A stretch of 64,000 nucleotides of DNA, taken from the NCBI GenBank assembly GCA_963745405.1, contig CAVUWY010000002.1, positions 2,356,001-2,420,000 on the forward strand. Reading direction: 5' to 3'. The notes under the pieces are model-generated. The model ran no database searches. It was not told the DNA's origin and was given only the letters and a program-made list of their open reading frames with translations. Every line of letters starts with the position of its first letter. Position 1 is the stretch's first letter. The position numbers and the translations under genes were made by a program. Positions 17,767 to 26,174 of this stretch are shown piece by piece. The stretch comes from C-114 sp963745405. GTDB lineage: Bacteria; Chloroflexota; Limnocylindria; Limnocylindrales; CSP1-4.

Positions 17767-18819
17767 ATGGCACGCGAGCTCCCGATATTCGAGCCGGCCG
17801 GGGGCCACGGCCACGGTCCTCACGAGCCGATCTCGATCGCGATGGGCGGCGGTTCGTTCTCTGGGGTCGCCGTCGACGGCTCGTCCGCCCTGCGTCGCCA
17901 CCCCGACTGGATCAAGGCGCGGATCCCCTCGGGCGAGAACTATCACGACCTGAAGCGACTGCTCCGCGGCCTCGAGCTCAACACTGTCTGCGAGGAGGCC
18001 CGCTGCCCGAACATCGGGGAGTGCTGGGACCAGCGCACCGCGACGATCATGATCCTGGGCGACACATGCACCCGGGCCTGCGGGTTCTGCGCCGTCAAGA
18101 CCGGCCGGCCGACCTGGAACGACGAGGACGAGCCGCGTCGGGTGGCCGAGGCGATCGCGCGGCTCGGGCTCGAGCATGTCGTCGTGACGAGCGTCGCCCG
18201 CGACGACCTGCCCGACGGCGGGGCCCACATCTTCGCCGAGACGATCCGCCGCCTCCGGGCCATCTCGCCGCTCCTCGGCATCGAGGTCCTCATCCCGGAC
18301 TTCAACGGCGAGTCAGCCCCGCTGCGGCAGGTCATGGACGCCCGGCCGGACATCCTCAACCACAACCTCGAGACGGTCGAGCGCCTCCAGAAGCCGGTTC
18401 GCAAGCGGGCCCGCTGGGATCGGACCCTCGGCGTCCTCGCCCAGGCCAAGGCCGACGCCGCCGACATCGGCTACACGGTCCATACGAAGAGCTCGCTGAT
18501 GGTCGGTCTCGGCGAGACGCGCGACGAGCTCACGGCGGCCTTCCGGGCGCTCCGCGAGGTCGACTGCGACATCCTCACCATCGGCCAGTACCTCCGCCCG
18601 TCGGAGCGCCATCTGCCCCTCATCCGCTACTACCACCCGGACGAATTCAGCGATATGAAGGTCGAGGCCCTCGCCCTGGGCTTCCGCCACGTCGAGTCAG
18701 GCCCGCTCGTCCGCTCGTCCTATCACGCCCGCGACCAGGTCCCCGGCGCAGAGCTGCGCCGCCTTCGCCGCCGCGCGACGCTCGATGCCGACGGCCGGGT
18801 CGTGCCCGCGGCAAGCTGA
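17767..18819 (+). CDS. lipA: lipoyl synthase
   Basis: LipA inserts two sulfurs into octanoyl groups on lipoyl domains by radical SAM chemistry. The 350-residue protein shows both iron-sulfur clusters: the auxiliary cluster Cys75-x4-Cys80-x5-Cys86 (CEEARCPNIGEC) and the radical SAM Cys101-x3-Cys105-x2-Cys108 (CTRACGFC). VTSVARDDLPDGGA, LNHNLETV and the C-terminal RSSYHA, whose serine ligates the auxiliary cluster, are all present. The N-terminus carries about 40 extra residues before the usual start, so a later start is possible, but the leaderless box supports the ATG at 17767. Partner in function of the E2 encoded upstream. Confidence 0.96.
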   Translation: MARELPIFEPAGGHGHGPHEPISIAMGGGSFSGVAVDGSSALRRHPDWIKARIPSGENYHDLKRLLRGLELNTVCEEARCPNIGECWDQRTATIMILGDTCTRACGFCAVKTGRPTWNDEDEPRRVAEAIARLGLEHVVVTSVARDDLPDGGAHIFAETIRRLRAISPLLGIEVLIPDFNGESAPLRQVMDARPDILNHNLETVERLQKPVRKRARWDRTLGVLAQAKADAADIGYTVHTKSSLMVGLGETRDELTAAFRALREVDCDILTIGQYLRPSERHLPLIRYYHPDEFSDMKVEALALGFRHVESGPLVRSSYHARDQVPGAELRRLRRRATLDADGRVVPAAS

Positions 18820-18830
18820 GACTCGGCACG

Positions 18831-19661
18831 ATGGCCGGCCGCGGTGTCGCCCCGTCGGTCCCGCCGGACGACGGCCGCGCGCGGCACGACCGGCTCGAGC
18901 CCGACCCCGCCGCCCTGGACGTTCCCTCCGGCCCGATCGCCTTCGAGGCCGTGCCCCTCTCCCGTCGCCGCACCCTCCCGACCGTCCTCGTCGTCGCGGC
19001 CATCGCCGCGGTCCTCGGAGCGGCCGTGCTGAAGCCCTGGGGAGGATCCCCGGGATCGAGCTCCGAGGCGGCGGTCGTCGGCGCGTCCGCCGTGCCCGCG
19101 GCGAGCGGGCCGGTCGACGGCGGCCAGGAGGGATCGCCGGCGCTCGGCGCAACCGCCGGACCGACGGACGAGACCGTCGGCTCCGGGGACGCCCCCGCGC
19201 CAGAGACGCTCGCGGTCATCGTCAGCCGGTTGGCCGCCAAGGCCGGGGCCTGGGGGATCGGCGAGGGAGGTGCCGGCCCGCGCCTCGTCCGCGACGACCC
19301 GTGGACCGAGTGGCAGGCCGTCGATCCAGTCGCCGGCGCGGCCTACCCGCGAGACCTCCTCCGTTGGCCGGGGACCGACCTCTGCCTCGGCGTCCCGCAG
19401 TTCTACGACCGGCCCGCACTGCTCGCGGTCACCGTGCCACCCGGCCTGCAGCCCGATTGGCGGATCCTGACCTGGCGGTCGGACGGGACGACGATCTCCC
19501 CGCTGACGATCCTTCGCCAGGTGTCGCCACCCGGCAATCGGCAGATCAGCTACCTGGAATACCCCGATACGACCCCCTGGCCCGACGGTCGCTACGAGTT
19601 CCACATCGTGTCCGGGGACCACATCCTGGCGATGACGGTCTGCCTGAGCGAGCTCTCGTGA
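18831..19661 (+). CDS. membrane-anchored protein of unknown function
   Basis: 276 residues from the ATG at 18831, 11 bases after lipA. A disordered cytosolic stretch of about 45 residues is followed by a single membrane helix (about 48-68, LPTVLVVAAIAAVLGAAVL), an Ala/Gly/Ser-rich linker and a C-terminal extracytoplasmic domain of about 140 residues (from about ETLAVIVSRLAAKAGAWG) with two cysteines. I do not recognise this domain. The gene is probably co-transcribed with lipA but nothing links it to lipoate. Confidence 0.65.
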   Translation: MAGRGVAPSVPPDDGRARHDRLEPDPAALDVPSGPIAFEAVPLSRRRTLPTVLVVAAIAAVLGAAVLKPWGGSPGSSSEAAVVGASAVPAASGPVDGGQEGSPALGATAGPTDETVGSGDAPAPETLAVIVSRLAAKAGAWGIGEGGAGPRLVRDDPWTEWQAVDPVAGAAYPRDLLRWPGTDLCLGVPQFYDRPALLAVTVPPGLQPDWRILTWRSDGTTISPLTILRQVSPPGNRQISYLEYPDTTPWPDGRYEFHIVSGDHILAMTVCLSELS

Positions 19662-19720
19662 CGCTGCCCGCGGCGACGCTGCCCGCGGCGACGCTGCCCG
19701 CGGCGACGCTGCCCGCGGTG
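19661..19720 (+). repeat. 15-bp tandem repeat, four copies, just after a stop codon
   Basis: ACGCTGCCCGCGGCG repeats at 19661, 19676, 19691 and 19706 (last copy one mismatch). It begins on the last base of the preceding stop codon and ends 36 bases before the promoter of the next gene. Confidence 0.9.
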
Positions 19721-19755
19721 TCGCTGCTGGCCTGATCCGGCGCAGGACCGTCGGC

Positions 19756-19761
19756 TATCCT
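19756..19761 (+). promoter_or_regulatory. -10 box TATCCT, leaderless promoter of the deaminase gene
   Basis: TATCCT, 7 nt, then the ATG at 19769. No Shine-Dalgarno precedes that ATG. Confidence 0.5.
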
Positions 19762-19768
19762 GCAGACG

Positions 19769-20824
19769 ATGGCTCGCCAGCTCGCCCGCAAGGTCCCCCT
19801 CGCCGATCTTCACTGCCACCTCGGCGGCGCGGTCACCCCGGCCATCATGTGGGGCATCGCCCATGCCCAGGGGATCCGGCTCCCGACGAAGGACTACTGG
19901 GAGTTCCGCGACATCATCACGGTCTCGCCGCAGCGGAACCGCAGCTTCGACGGCTACCTCCAGCTCTTCCATTGGACCGAGCTCATCCAGTCGTCTCCGA
20001 TCGCGGTCGAGCGGGCCGTCTACGAGGTCGTCGGCGGGGCGTACCGCAAGAACAACGTCACGACGACCGAGCTCCGCTTCAACCCGATGAAGCGCAACCG
20101 CGGCGGCGAGCAGGACCTCGACCACATCATCGCCGCGGCGGTGCGGGGGATGGACCGGGCCACGCTCGAGTATCCGATCAAGCCCGGCCTCATCTTCTGC
20201 CTCGACCGGGCGTTCCCGTTCGAGCTCAACGAGATCATCTGCGAGAAGGCCATCGCCTGGCGCGATCGGGGCGTCGTGGGCATCGACATCGCCGGCCCCG
20301 AGTCCTCGACGTTCCGGCTGGCCGACTACCGGCGCCTCTATCGCCGAGCCCGCCAGTTCGGCCTCGGGCTCACCGTCCACACCGGCGAGGCCGGTCCGGT
20401 CGAGGAGGTCGCCCGGGCGATCGAACTGCTCGAGCCGGATCGGATCGGGCACGGGGTGAAGGCGGCCTACGACCCGCGAGCGATGGAGATGATCCGCGAG
20501 CGTGGGATCGTCCTCGAGCTGTGCCCGACCTCGAACCTCAACACCCGGGTCGTCTCGGGCTGGGACGAGTTCCGCTGGATCTTCGACACGTTCCGCCGCA
20601 ACGAGGTCCGCTTCACGATCAACACGGACGGGCCGGAGATGCTCAAGACCTACATCCGCGACGAGCTCGCCACGCTCGGCCGACTCGGCATCCTCACCCT
20701 CGACGATCAGGAGCAGGTCGCCGCGACCTCGCTCGCCTCATCGTTCGTGCCGAACGTATCCGACGTGCCGTCGCCGATCCTCGTCCCGGCGCCGCGCGAG
20801 GTCGTCGAGCGCGAGGAGGCCTGA
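19769..20824 (+). CDS. adenosine deaminase family protein, altered substrate pocket
   Basis: 351 residues of the adenosine/AMP deaminase TIM-barrel family, which hydrolyses amino groups on purines with one zinc ion. The metal ligands His15 and His17 (DLHCHLGG), the HTGE motif (His204, catalytic Glu207), His228 in RIGHG and Asp287 in NTDGP are present, as is CPTSN. Two positions differ from classical adenosine deaminase: HVHLDG reads HCHLGG, losing the Asp that contacts the ribose 5'-OH, and NTDDP reads NTDGP, losing the second Asp that contacts the base. The enzyme should be a zinc hydrolase but its substrate may not be adenosine. Confidence 0.85.
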   Translation: MARQLARKVPLADLHCHLGGAVTPAIMWGIAHAQGIRLPTKDYWEFRDIITVSPQRNRSFDGYLQLFHWTELIQSSPIAVERAVYEVVGGAYRKNNVTTTELRFNPMKRNRGGEQDLDHIIAAAVRGMDRATLEYPIKPGLIFCLDRAFPFELNEIICEKAIAWRDRGVVGIDIAGPESSTFRLADYRRLYRRARQFGLGLTVHTGEAGPVEEVARAIELLEPDRIGHGVKAAYDPRAMEMIRERGIVLELCPTSNLNTRVVSGWDEFRWIFDTFRRNEVRFTINTDGPEMLKTYIRDELATLGRLGILTLDDQEQVAATSLASSFVPNVSDVPSPILVPAPREVVEREEA

Positions 20825-20873
20825 GGACCCGCCCGCCGTCGGTGTCGGTCCGCTCTTCTTCGGCGAAGCCGGG

Positions 20874-21593
20874 TCAGGCGTCCCCGACGGTGCGGCCCGG
20901 TCCGGCCGACGGGCCGATGCGGTAGGAGCAGCAGCGCTCGCCACTCATGATGTGCGACTCGCGGACGACCTTCGTGCCGAGCACGTCGCGGAAGAGCTCG
21001 AGTTCGGCCGCACAGGCCATCGGCTGGCCGGCGGCGACATGGTGGATGGCGCAGTTGTATTCGGCCAGCCGGATCGTCCCGTCGGCCCCGAGGGTCGCCT
21101 CACAGAGGTAGCCCTGCTCGTCCTGGATCACCGCCAGCTCGCGGACCCGGTCGACGAGCGGCGCATCGGCCGGCAGTCGCTCCGCCAGGCGGGTGGTGAC
21201 GCGCTCGCGGGCCTCGGTCCGCCGGGCCTCGAAGACCCGGTCGATGAGGTCGGGCCCGCCGACCGCCTCGATCGCCGCGATCACCCCGGTCGCCAGAGCG
21301 TCGTAGTTGGTGGGGAGGAAGCCCTGGGCCTCCGCGGTGACGTCGTAGCGGTGGCGCGGTCGACCGACGCCGTGGCGGACGCTCTCGCGGGCGACGAGGC
21401 CGGCCGACTCGAGCGCCTGGAGCTGGTGGAGGATCGTGGCCCGGCCGACGCCGAGGGCGCTGCCGAGGTCGTCGGGCGTCGACGGACCGTGCTGGCGGAG
21501 CCGGATCAGGACCGCTCGACGGAGGTCTGCGGCCGTGGGCTGCGGCGCTTCGACCGGCGGCGAGGCGGGGTCGAGCGACTGGCGCGCGTCCAT
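20874..21593 (-). CDS. SufR-like iron-sulfur HTH regulator
   Basis: 239 residues. An ArsR/MarR-like winged HTH (about 20-90, with LGVGRATILHQLQALESAGLV) is followed by a sensor domain whose cysteines match the SufR pattern: Cys181, then Cys194, then Cys221-Cys222 in GERCCSYRI; Cys164 is additional. In SufR these cysteines hold a [4Fe-4S] cluster and the protein represses suf genes. No suf genes are in this window, so the target is unknown. The ATG at 21593 has a TAGCCT box 6 nt upstream. The repeat-containing intergenic region lies in front of it. Confidence 0.8.
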   Translation of the reverse strand: MDARQSLDPASPPVEAPQPTAADLRRAVLIRLRQHGPSTPDDLGSALGVGRATILHQLQALESAGLVARESVRHGVGRPRHRYDVTAEAQGFLPTNYDALATGVIAAIEAVGGPDLIDRVFEARRTEARERVTTRLAERLPADAPLVDRVRELAVIQDEQGYLCEATLGADGTIRLAEYNCAIHHVAAGQPMACAAELELFRDVLGTKVVRESHIMSGERCCSYRIGPSAGPGRTVGDA

Positions 21594-21599
21594 CGCGGA

Positions 21600-21605
21600 A
21601 GGCTA
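21600..21605 (-). promoter_or_regulatory. -10 box TAGCCT, leaderless promoter of the SufR-like gene
   Basis: On the minus strand TAGCCT, 6 nt, ATG at 21593. Confidence 0.55.
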
Positions 21606-21770
21606 GCACCGTGCGCTCACCGGCGCTCGCTCGGTGACACCCAGGTTGGCGTTGCCGCCGAAGGTCGCCGGGCCGACCCGGGGAGGTCGCCCGCCCCCGG
21701 CCCGCGGTGATCGCCCCCGGCGGGATTCGCAAAGGTCTGTGCCGCATTCGTGTTCCGCGCCGCACTCGTG

Positions 21771-21880
21771 CCCCGCCTGCCCGGTTTCACACCGAATACC
21801 ACGCCGGGTGGTGCTATCCACCCCGCCTGCCCGGTTTCGCACCGAATACCACCACGGGAAGTGCTATCAACCCCGCCTGG
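21771..21880 (+). repeat. 50-bp intergenic tandem repeat, two copies plus a partial third
   Basis: The unit begins CCCCGCCTGCCCGGTTTC, continues with CACCGAATACCAC and ends GTGCTATC. Copies occupy 21771-21820 and 21821-21870, and the first nine to ten bases recur at 21871. The copies differ at a few positions inside the short central hairpin. The region 21594-22064 between the divergent SufR-like and acyl-CoA dehydrogenase genes contains no plausible gene, only these repeats and a related inverted element. Confidence 0.85.
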
Positions 21881-21935
21881 GGAGCATCGAGCGTGGATAC
21901 CCGAGTCGCCGCCGGCGGCCGGGGGGGGCGCCGCG

Positions 21936-21957
21936 GATAGCACCACGGGCGGTGGTA
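21936..21957 (-). repeat. inverted, diverged copy of the repeat core
   Basis: On the minus strand TACCAC...GTGGTGCTATC (22 nt) matches the core of the repeat at 21797-21818 at both ends and differs only in the middle. It suggests a protein- or RNA-structure motif under selection at its arms. Confidence 0.6.
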
Positions 21958-22064
21958 GACGCCACCGTGGACATAGCTGGTCGCTGACACGTCGATCCGG
22001 GTCGGCTCGTACCATGGCCTCGAGAACGCCCCGTCGGGTCTCGCGACTGAGACAGGAGCATCAC

Positions 22065-23231
22065 GTGGACTTCGACCTCTCCCCGGAGCACGTCCTCCTG
22101 CGCGACACGATCCGCGAGTACCTGCTCGCCGAGGTCGCTCCGCACATCGACGAGCACGAACGGGCGCGCCGCTTTCCGCGGGCGATCGTCGACGACCTGG
22201 GGCGGATGGGCTGGCTCGGCATCCCCATCCCCGAGGACGAGGGCGGGGCCGGCCTCGACACGCTCGCCTACGCCATCGCGATCGAGGAGATAGGCCGGGT
22301 CTGGGGCAGCCTCGGCCTCATCGTCGCGGCCCACACGAGCCTCGGCTGCGGCCCGCTCCATCTCGCCGCCAACGCCGACCAGAAGGCCCGCTACCTCGTC
22401 CCGATGGCGTCGGGCAGGGTCATCGGTGGCTACGGCCTGACCGAGCCCGACGCCGGCTCCGACTCGGGCGGGACGCGCACGACCGCCCGCCACGAGGACG
22501 GCCCCGACGGCGGGACCTGGATCATCGACGGCGGGAAGCGATTCATCACCAACGCCGGCCAGGCCGGGACGTACATCGTCACCGCCCGCAGTGGGACCCG
22601 CGACGACGGTGCGCCCGAGATCTCGGCCTTCATCGTCCCGGCCGACAGCCCCGGCTTCTCGATCGGGCGCCTCGAGGAGAAGCTCGGGCTCCACGCCTCG
22701 GCGACCGGCGAGCTCATCTTCGACGGCGTGCGGGTGCCGGCCGCGGACATGCTCGGGGGGCGCGGCGACGGCTTCCGGATGTTCCTCCGCATCCTCGACG
22801 GCGGGCGGATCAGCATCGGCGCCCTCGCGGTCGGTCTCGCCCAGGCGGCCCTCGACGCGTCGATCCCCTACGCCCGGACGCGACAGCAGTTCGGCCGACC
22901 GATCGGGACGTTCCAGGGCGTCGCCTTCCTCATCGCCGACATGGCGACCGAGATCGAGGCCGCCCGGCAGATGGTCTGGCGGGCCGCCTGGCTCAAGGAC
23001 CAGGGGCGGGACTACGGCCTCGCCGCTGCCCAGGCGAAGCTCTTCGCCTCCGAGGTCAGCTCACGGGCGACCAACGCGGGCATCCAGGTCCACGGTGGCT
23101 ACGGCTACGTGGAGGAGTACAAGGTCGAGCGCTATCTTCGCGACGCCAAGCTGACCGAGATCGGCGAGGGGACGAGCCAGATCCAGCGCCTCGTCATCGC
23201 CCGACGGATCCTCGACCTCCGCGTCGTCTGA
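22065..23231 (+). CDS. acyl-CoA dehydrogenase
   Basis: FAD enzyme that introduces the 2,3-double bond in acyl-CoAs. GTG start at 22065 lies 6 nt after AGGAG (22054-22058); 388 residues, normal length. Seen: YGLTEPDAGSDSGGTRTTA (signature), GGKRFITNAGQAG, GGRISIGALAVGLAQAALD, RQQFGRPIGTFQ, and the C-terminal catalytic Glu in TEIGEGTSQIQR. The SCAD-like motif order suggests short or branched-chain acyl-CoAs, which fits the dehydrogenase complex upstream, but chain length cannot be fixed from sequence. Confidence 0.92.
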   Translation: MDFDLSPEHVLLRDTIREYLLAEVAPHIDEHERARRFPRAIVDDLGRMGWLGIPIPEDEGGAGLDTLAYAIAIEEIGRVWGSLGLIVAAHTSLGCGPLHLAANADQKARYLVPMASGRVIGGYGLTEPDAGSDSGGTRTTARHEDGPDGGTWIIDGGKRFITNAGQAGTYIVTARSGTRDDGAPEISAFIVPADSPGFSIGRLEEKLGLHASATGELIFDGVRVPAADMLGGRGDGFRMFLRILDGGRISIGALAVGLAQAALDASIPYARTRQQFGRPIGTFQGVAFLIADMATEIEAARQMVWRAAWLKDQGRDYGLAAAQAKLFASEVSSRATNAGIQVHGGYGYVEEYKVERYLRDAKLTEIGEGTSQIQRLVIARRILDLRVV

Positions 23232-23294
23232 CCGGGTCGCCCGACAGGTCGTCCCGCCACGGACGGCGGACCCTTGCCGCGGTCCCCGAGTCGC

Positions 23295-23795
23295 CTACTG
23301 GATCTCGGTGTCGGGCGTCGTCCCACCGTCGCCGGCGGCGCTCGTCAACCCCTGCCGGAGCTGCGCGGTGAAGCCGGGCGCCCACGGTCCCTGGCCGCTC
23401 ACGACGTACGGCGAGATCGCCAGCGACTCGTAGGTCGAGGGGTCGGTCACGTACGACTGGGCGCACCCGCCGACGTCGGTCGAGCGACGGACCCAGGTGT
23501 CGTGGTCGTGGAAGATGTAGAGGTAGACCTGCACCGGAGCAGCCTGGTCGAGACCGCTGGCCTCGAAGCTGATCGCAGTCTTGGCCAGGTCAGATCCGGG
23601 GCAGCCGGCGTCGCCGGAGACGACGTCGAGGATCGTCAGCCCTCGATTCTGGAGGACCTGCGAGATCCCGCCGAAGTCGGCCGGCGTCGGCGACGGCGCG
23701 GCGACCCCGGCCGGGTTGCAGGCAGCGAGCATGACCGCGACGGCCGCCGCCGCGACCACGGCGAGTCGGGCCCGGCGGCGGGGGAGGGGAGCCAC
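23295..23795 (-). CDS. lipoprotein of unknown function
   Basis: 166 residues with a classical lipoprotein signal: RRR, a hydrophobic stretch and the lipobox LAAC with the modified Cys near 26. The mature part has three further cysteines in a domain of about 135 residues (for example TAISFEASG, VYLYIFHDHDTW). I do not recognise the domain. The GTG at 23795 is preceded by TAGCCT at 6 nt, a leaderless promoter. It converges with the acyl-CoA dehydrogenase gene. Confidence 0.75.
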   Translation of the reverse strand: MAPLPRRRARLAVVAAAAVAVMLAACNPAGVAAPSPTPADFGGISQVLQNRGLTILDVVSGDAGCPGSDLAKTAISFEASGLDQAAPVQVYLYIFHDHDTWVRRSTDVGGCAQSYVTDPSTYESLAISPYVVSGQGPWAPGFTAQLRQGLTSAAGDGGTTPDTEIQ

Positions 23796-23801
23796 GCCGG
23801 G

Positions 23802-23807
23802 AGGCTA
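23802..23807 (-). promoter_or_regulatory. -10 box TAGCCT, leaderless promoter of the lipoprotein gene
   Basis: On the minus strand TAGCCT, 6 nt, GTG at 23795. Confidence 0.5.
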
Positions 23808-23850
23808 CCATCGAGCCTGCGATGACGCCGCGACCGAGTATCCGAGAACG

Positions 23851-25542
23851 ATGATCGAGCCCCGCCTGCGCGGCATGCCCGAACCGAGTCACCCCAGCCT
23901 CCGCGCCCTCATCGAGGAGCGGGTGGCCGGCCTCGGCGAGGCGCCGTTCCTCATCCGGCCCGAGACCGGCGAGGTGTTCTCGTACGCCGAGCTGGGACGG
24001 CGCGTCGGCGCCACGGCCCGGGCGCTCGCCGGCCTCGGCGTGAGCCGCGGCGATCGGGTCAGCCTCCTTCTCTTCAACGGCCCCGACTTCGTCTGGCCGT
24101 ACTTCGCGATCTGGTCGCTCGGGGCCGTCGCCTGCCCCATCAACACCGGCCTCAAGGGTGAGGAGATCGCCTATGTCGTCGACCACGCCGAGGCGAGCGT
24201 CCTCATCGTCGATCGCCGCTTGCTGCCCGAGGTGGAAGGCATCCGGGCCGGCCTGCCCCACCTTCGTCGCACGGTCGTGGTCGACGTCGCACCGGCGGCG
24301 GGTGCTGCGACCGGGGCGGCGGGCGACATCCCGGCCGGCGACAGCCCGGCCGGCGGCAGCCTGACCGGGGTCGTGGCGCTGGCGCCCCTCGTCGCCGCCG
24401 CCGAACCGAGCCTGCCGGCCCTGGCCGGGGGCATCGGCCTCGACGATCCCGCCCAGATCATCTATACCTCGGGGACGACGGGGAAGCCCAAGGGCGTCGT
24501 CCTGACCCAGCGGAACTTCCTCCGCGACGCCGAATTCATCGCCGGCTGGCACGGCCTGACCGGGGTCGACCGGGCGATGTGCATCCTGCCCCTGTTCCAC
24601 GTCAACGGCGAGGTCGTCACGACCGTCAGCCCGCTGTGGAGTGGCGGCTCGGTCGTCATGCCCGAGCGGTTCACCGCCTCGCGGCACTGGGAGTGGATCG
24701 CCGCCCACGGAGTGACCTGGTTCAGCGCCGTGCCGACCAACCTCGGCATCCTCGTCAATCGACCGGCCGAGGAGAGCGATCCGGCCCGCTACCCGCGGTC
24801 GGGCCTGCGCTTCTGCATCTGCGGCGCGGCCCCGCTGCCGGTCGAGGTGCAGCGAGCCTTCGAGCGCCGCTTTCACCTCCTCGTGATCGAGGGCTACGGC
24901 CTGTCCGAGACGACCTGCTACTCGACGTTCAACCCGCACCCGCCGGCCGACGTCCGCCGCTTCGGCGAGGACGACGGCTATCGACGCCTCGGCTCGGTCG
25001 GGGTCGCCGTCGGCAACGACGTCGCGATCCTCGACGATGCCGACCTCGAGGTACCCCTCGGCGATGCCGGTGAGATCTGCATCCGCGGCGAGAACGTCAT
25101 GGTCCGCTACGAGAAACGGCCCGAGGAGACGGCCGCCGCCCTCGCCAACGGCTGGTTCCACTCCGGCGACATCGGCCACATGGACGCCGACGGCTACGTG
25201 TACATCACCGACCGCAAGAAGGACATCATCATCCGCGGCGGGGAGAACATCATGCCCCGCGAGATCGACGAGGTGCTCTATCGCCATCCTGCGGTCCGCG
25301 ACGCGGCGACCATCGGCGCGCCGGACGAGAAGTACGGCGAGCGGGTGGTGAGCTTCGTCGTGCTCAAGGAGGGCGCGTCGGCGTCGCCCGACGAGCTCGC
25401 CGAGCATTGCCGGGTCCACCTCGCCGACTTCAAGGTGCCCGCCGAGGTGCACCTCATCGACGAGATCCCCAAGGGCCCCTCGGGCAAGCTCCTCCGGCGC
25501 GAGCTTCGCGAGCGCTACGCCGACATCGGGACGGACGGCTGA
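23851..25542 (+). CDS. acyl-CoA synthetase / AMP-dependent ligase
   Basis: 563 residues of the ANL superfamily, which activates a carboxylic acid with ATP and joins it to CoA. The ATP motif YTSGTTGKPKG is followed by IEGYGLSETTCYS, the adenylate-binding HSGDIGHMDADGY, ITDRKKDIIIRGGENIMP and the C-terminal catalytic Lys in GPSGKLLRR. A Gly/Ala-rich insertion (about 150-175) precedes the A-motif. The ATG at 23851 is the start chosen; an in-frame ATG at 23875 is possible. The acid substrate is not evident; the neighbouring acyl-CoA dehydrogenase suggests a fatty or branched short acid. Confidence 0.88.
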   Translation: MIEPRLRGMPEPSHPSLRALIEERVAGLGEAPFLIRPETGEVFSYAELGRRVGATARALAGLGVSRGDRVSLLLFNGPDFVWPYFAIWSLGAVACPINTGLKGEEIAYVVDHAEASVLIVDRRLLPEVEGIRAGLPHLRRTVVVDVAPAAGAATGAAGDIPAGDSPAGGSLTGVVALAPLVAAAEPSLPALAGGIGLDDPAQIIYTSGTTGKPKGVVLTQRNFLRDAEFIAGWHGLTGVDRAMCILPLFHVNGEVVTTVSPLWSGGSVVMPERFTASRHWEWIAAHGVTWFSAVPTNLGILVNRPAEESDPARYPRSGLRFCICGAAPLPVEVQRAFERRFHLLVIEGYGLSETTCYSTFNPHPPADVRRFGEDDGYRRLGSVGVAVGNDVAILDDADLEVPLGDAGEICIRGENVMVRYEKRPEETAAALANGWFHSGDIGHMDADGYVYITDRKKDIIIRGGENIMPREIDEVLYRHPAVRDAATIGAPDEKYGERVVSFVVLKEGASASPDELAEHCRVHLADFKVPAEVHLIDEIPKGPSGKLLRRELRERYADIGTDG

Positions 25543-25543
25543 G

Positions 25544-26122
25544 ATGCCGGCGCTCGGGAAGGGTCGGCGACGCCCGGACGACGACCACGGTCAGGCTCCC
25601 GTTCCCGGCGTGCCCGGGTCGCTCGATGCGGCCATCCGGGGCGATCTCGACGACCTCCTCGCGGCGCTCGACGGCCTCGGCCAGGCGGACTGCGCCCGGC
25701 TCCACGCCTTCTGGTCCGGGATCGAGCCGGCGGTCCTCACGACCGCTCACGAGCACGCCCGCGACGCCGCCGGGCGGACCCGCCGGCTCGACGCGATCGC
25801 GGACATCCAGGCGGAGCTGTACGACTGGGGTGCGGCCGGCCGCAGCCGCGGGACGACAGGCTGGGGCGAACAGTGGGTGGATCCGGGCCAGCCCGACATC
25901 AGCGTCGGGGCGAACCGTCAGGCAGCCGTCCCGGCGCTCATCGACACCGCGACCGCGCTCGCCCTCCAGGACGTCCTCGACGATGCCGACTTCGATGCCC
26001 TGTTCGGGCCGTGGCTGAACGCGATGGGCGGCGACGACCCGGAGGCGTCGAAGGAGACGCACCCCGAGCCGGATCTGGGTCCACTCCAAGGATCAAGCTC
26101 GCACCCCGACGCGAGCGACTAG
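25544..26122 (+). CDS. conserved-looking protein of unknown function
   Basis: 192 residues starting one base after the ligase stop (TGAGATG), so it is part of that operon. The protein is acidic and mainly helical, with Trp-rich motifs (HAFWSGIEPAV, GWGEQWVDPGQP) and a low-complexity C-terminal tail. No signal peptide, membrane helix or known motif is visible. Function unknown. Confidence 0.55.
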   Translation: MPALGKGRRRPDDDHGQAPVPGVPGSLDAAIRGDLDDLLAALDGLGQADCARLHAFWSGIEPAVLTTAHEHARDAAGRTRRLDAIADIQAELYDWGAAGRSRGTTGWGEQWVDPGQPDISVGANRQAAVPALIDTATALALQDVLDDADFDALFGPWLNAMGGDDPEASKETHPEPDLGPLQGSSSHPDASD

Positions 26123-26174
26123 GTCGGCCTCCGCCGTTGGAGCCGGGCGATACGCCACGTCCGTCGGCTTGGAA

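Noticed and set aside
19661..19720. Short tandem repeats (here, at 45004-45036 and at 21771-21880) as CRISPR arrays
   Set aside because: Units are directly adjacent or have no spacers, and there are no cas genes.
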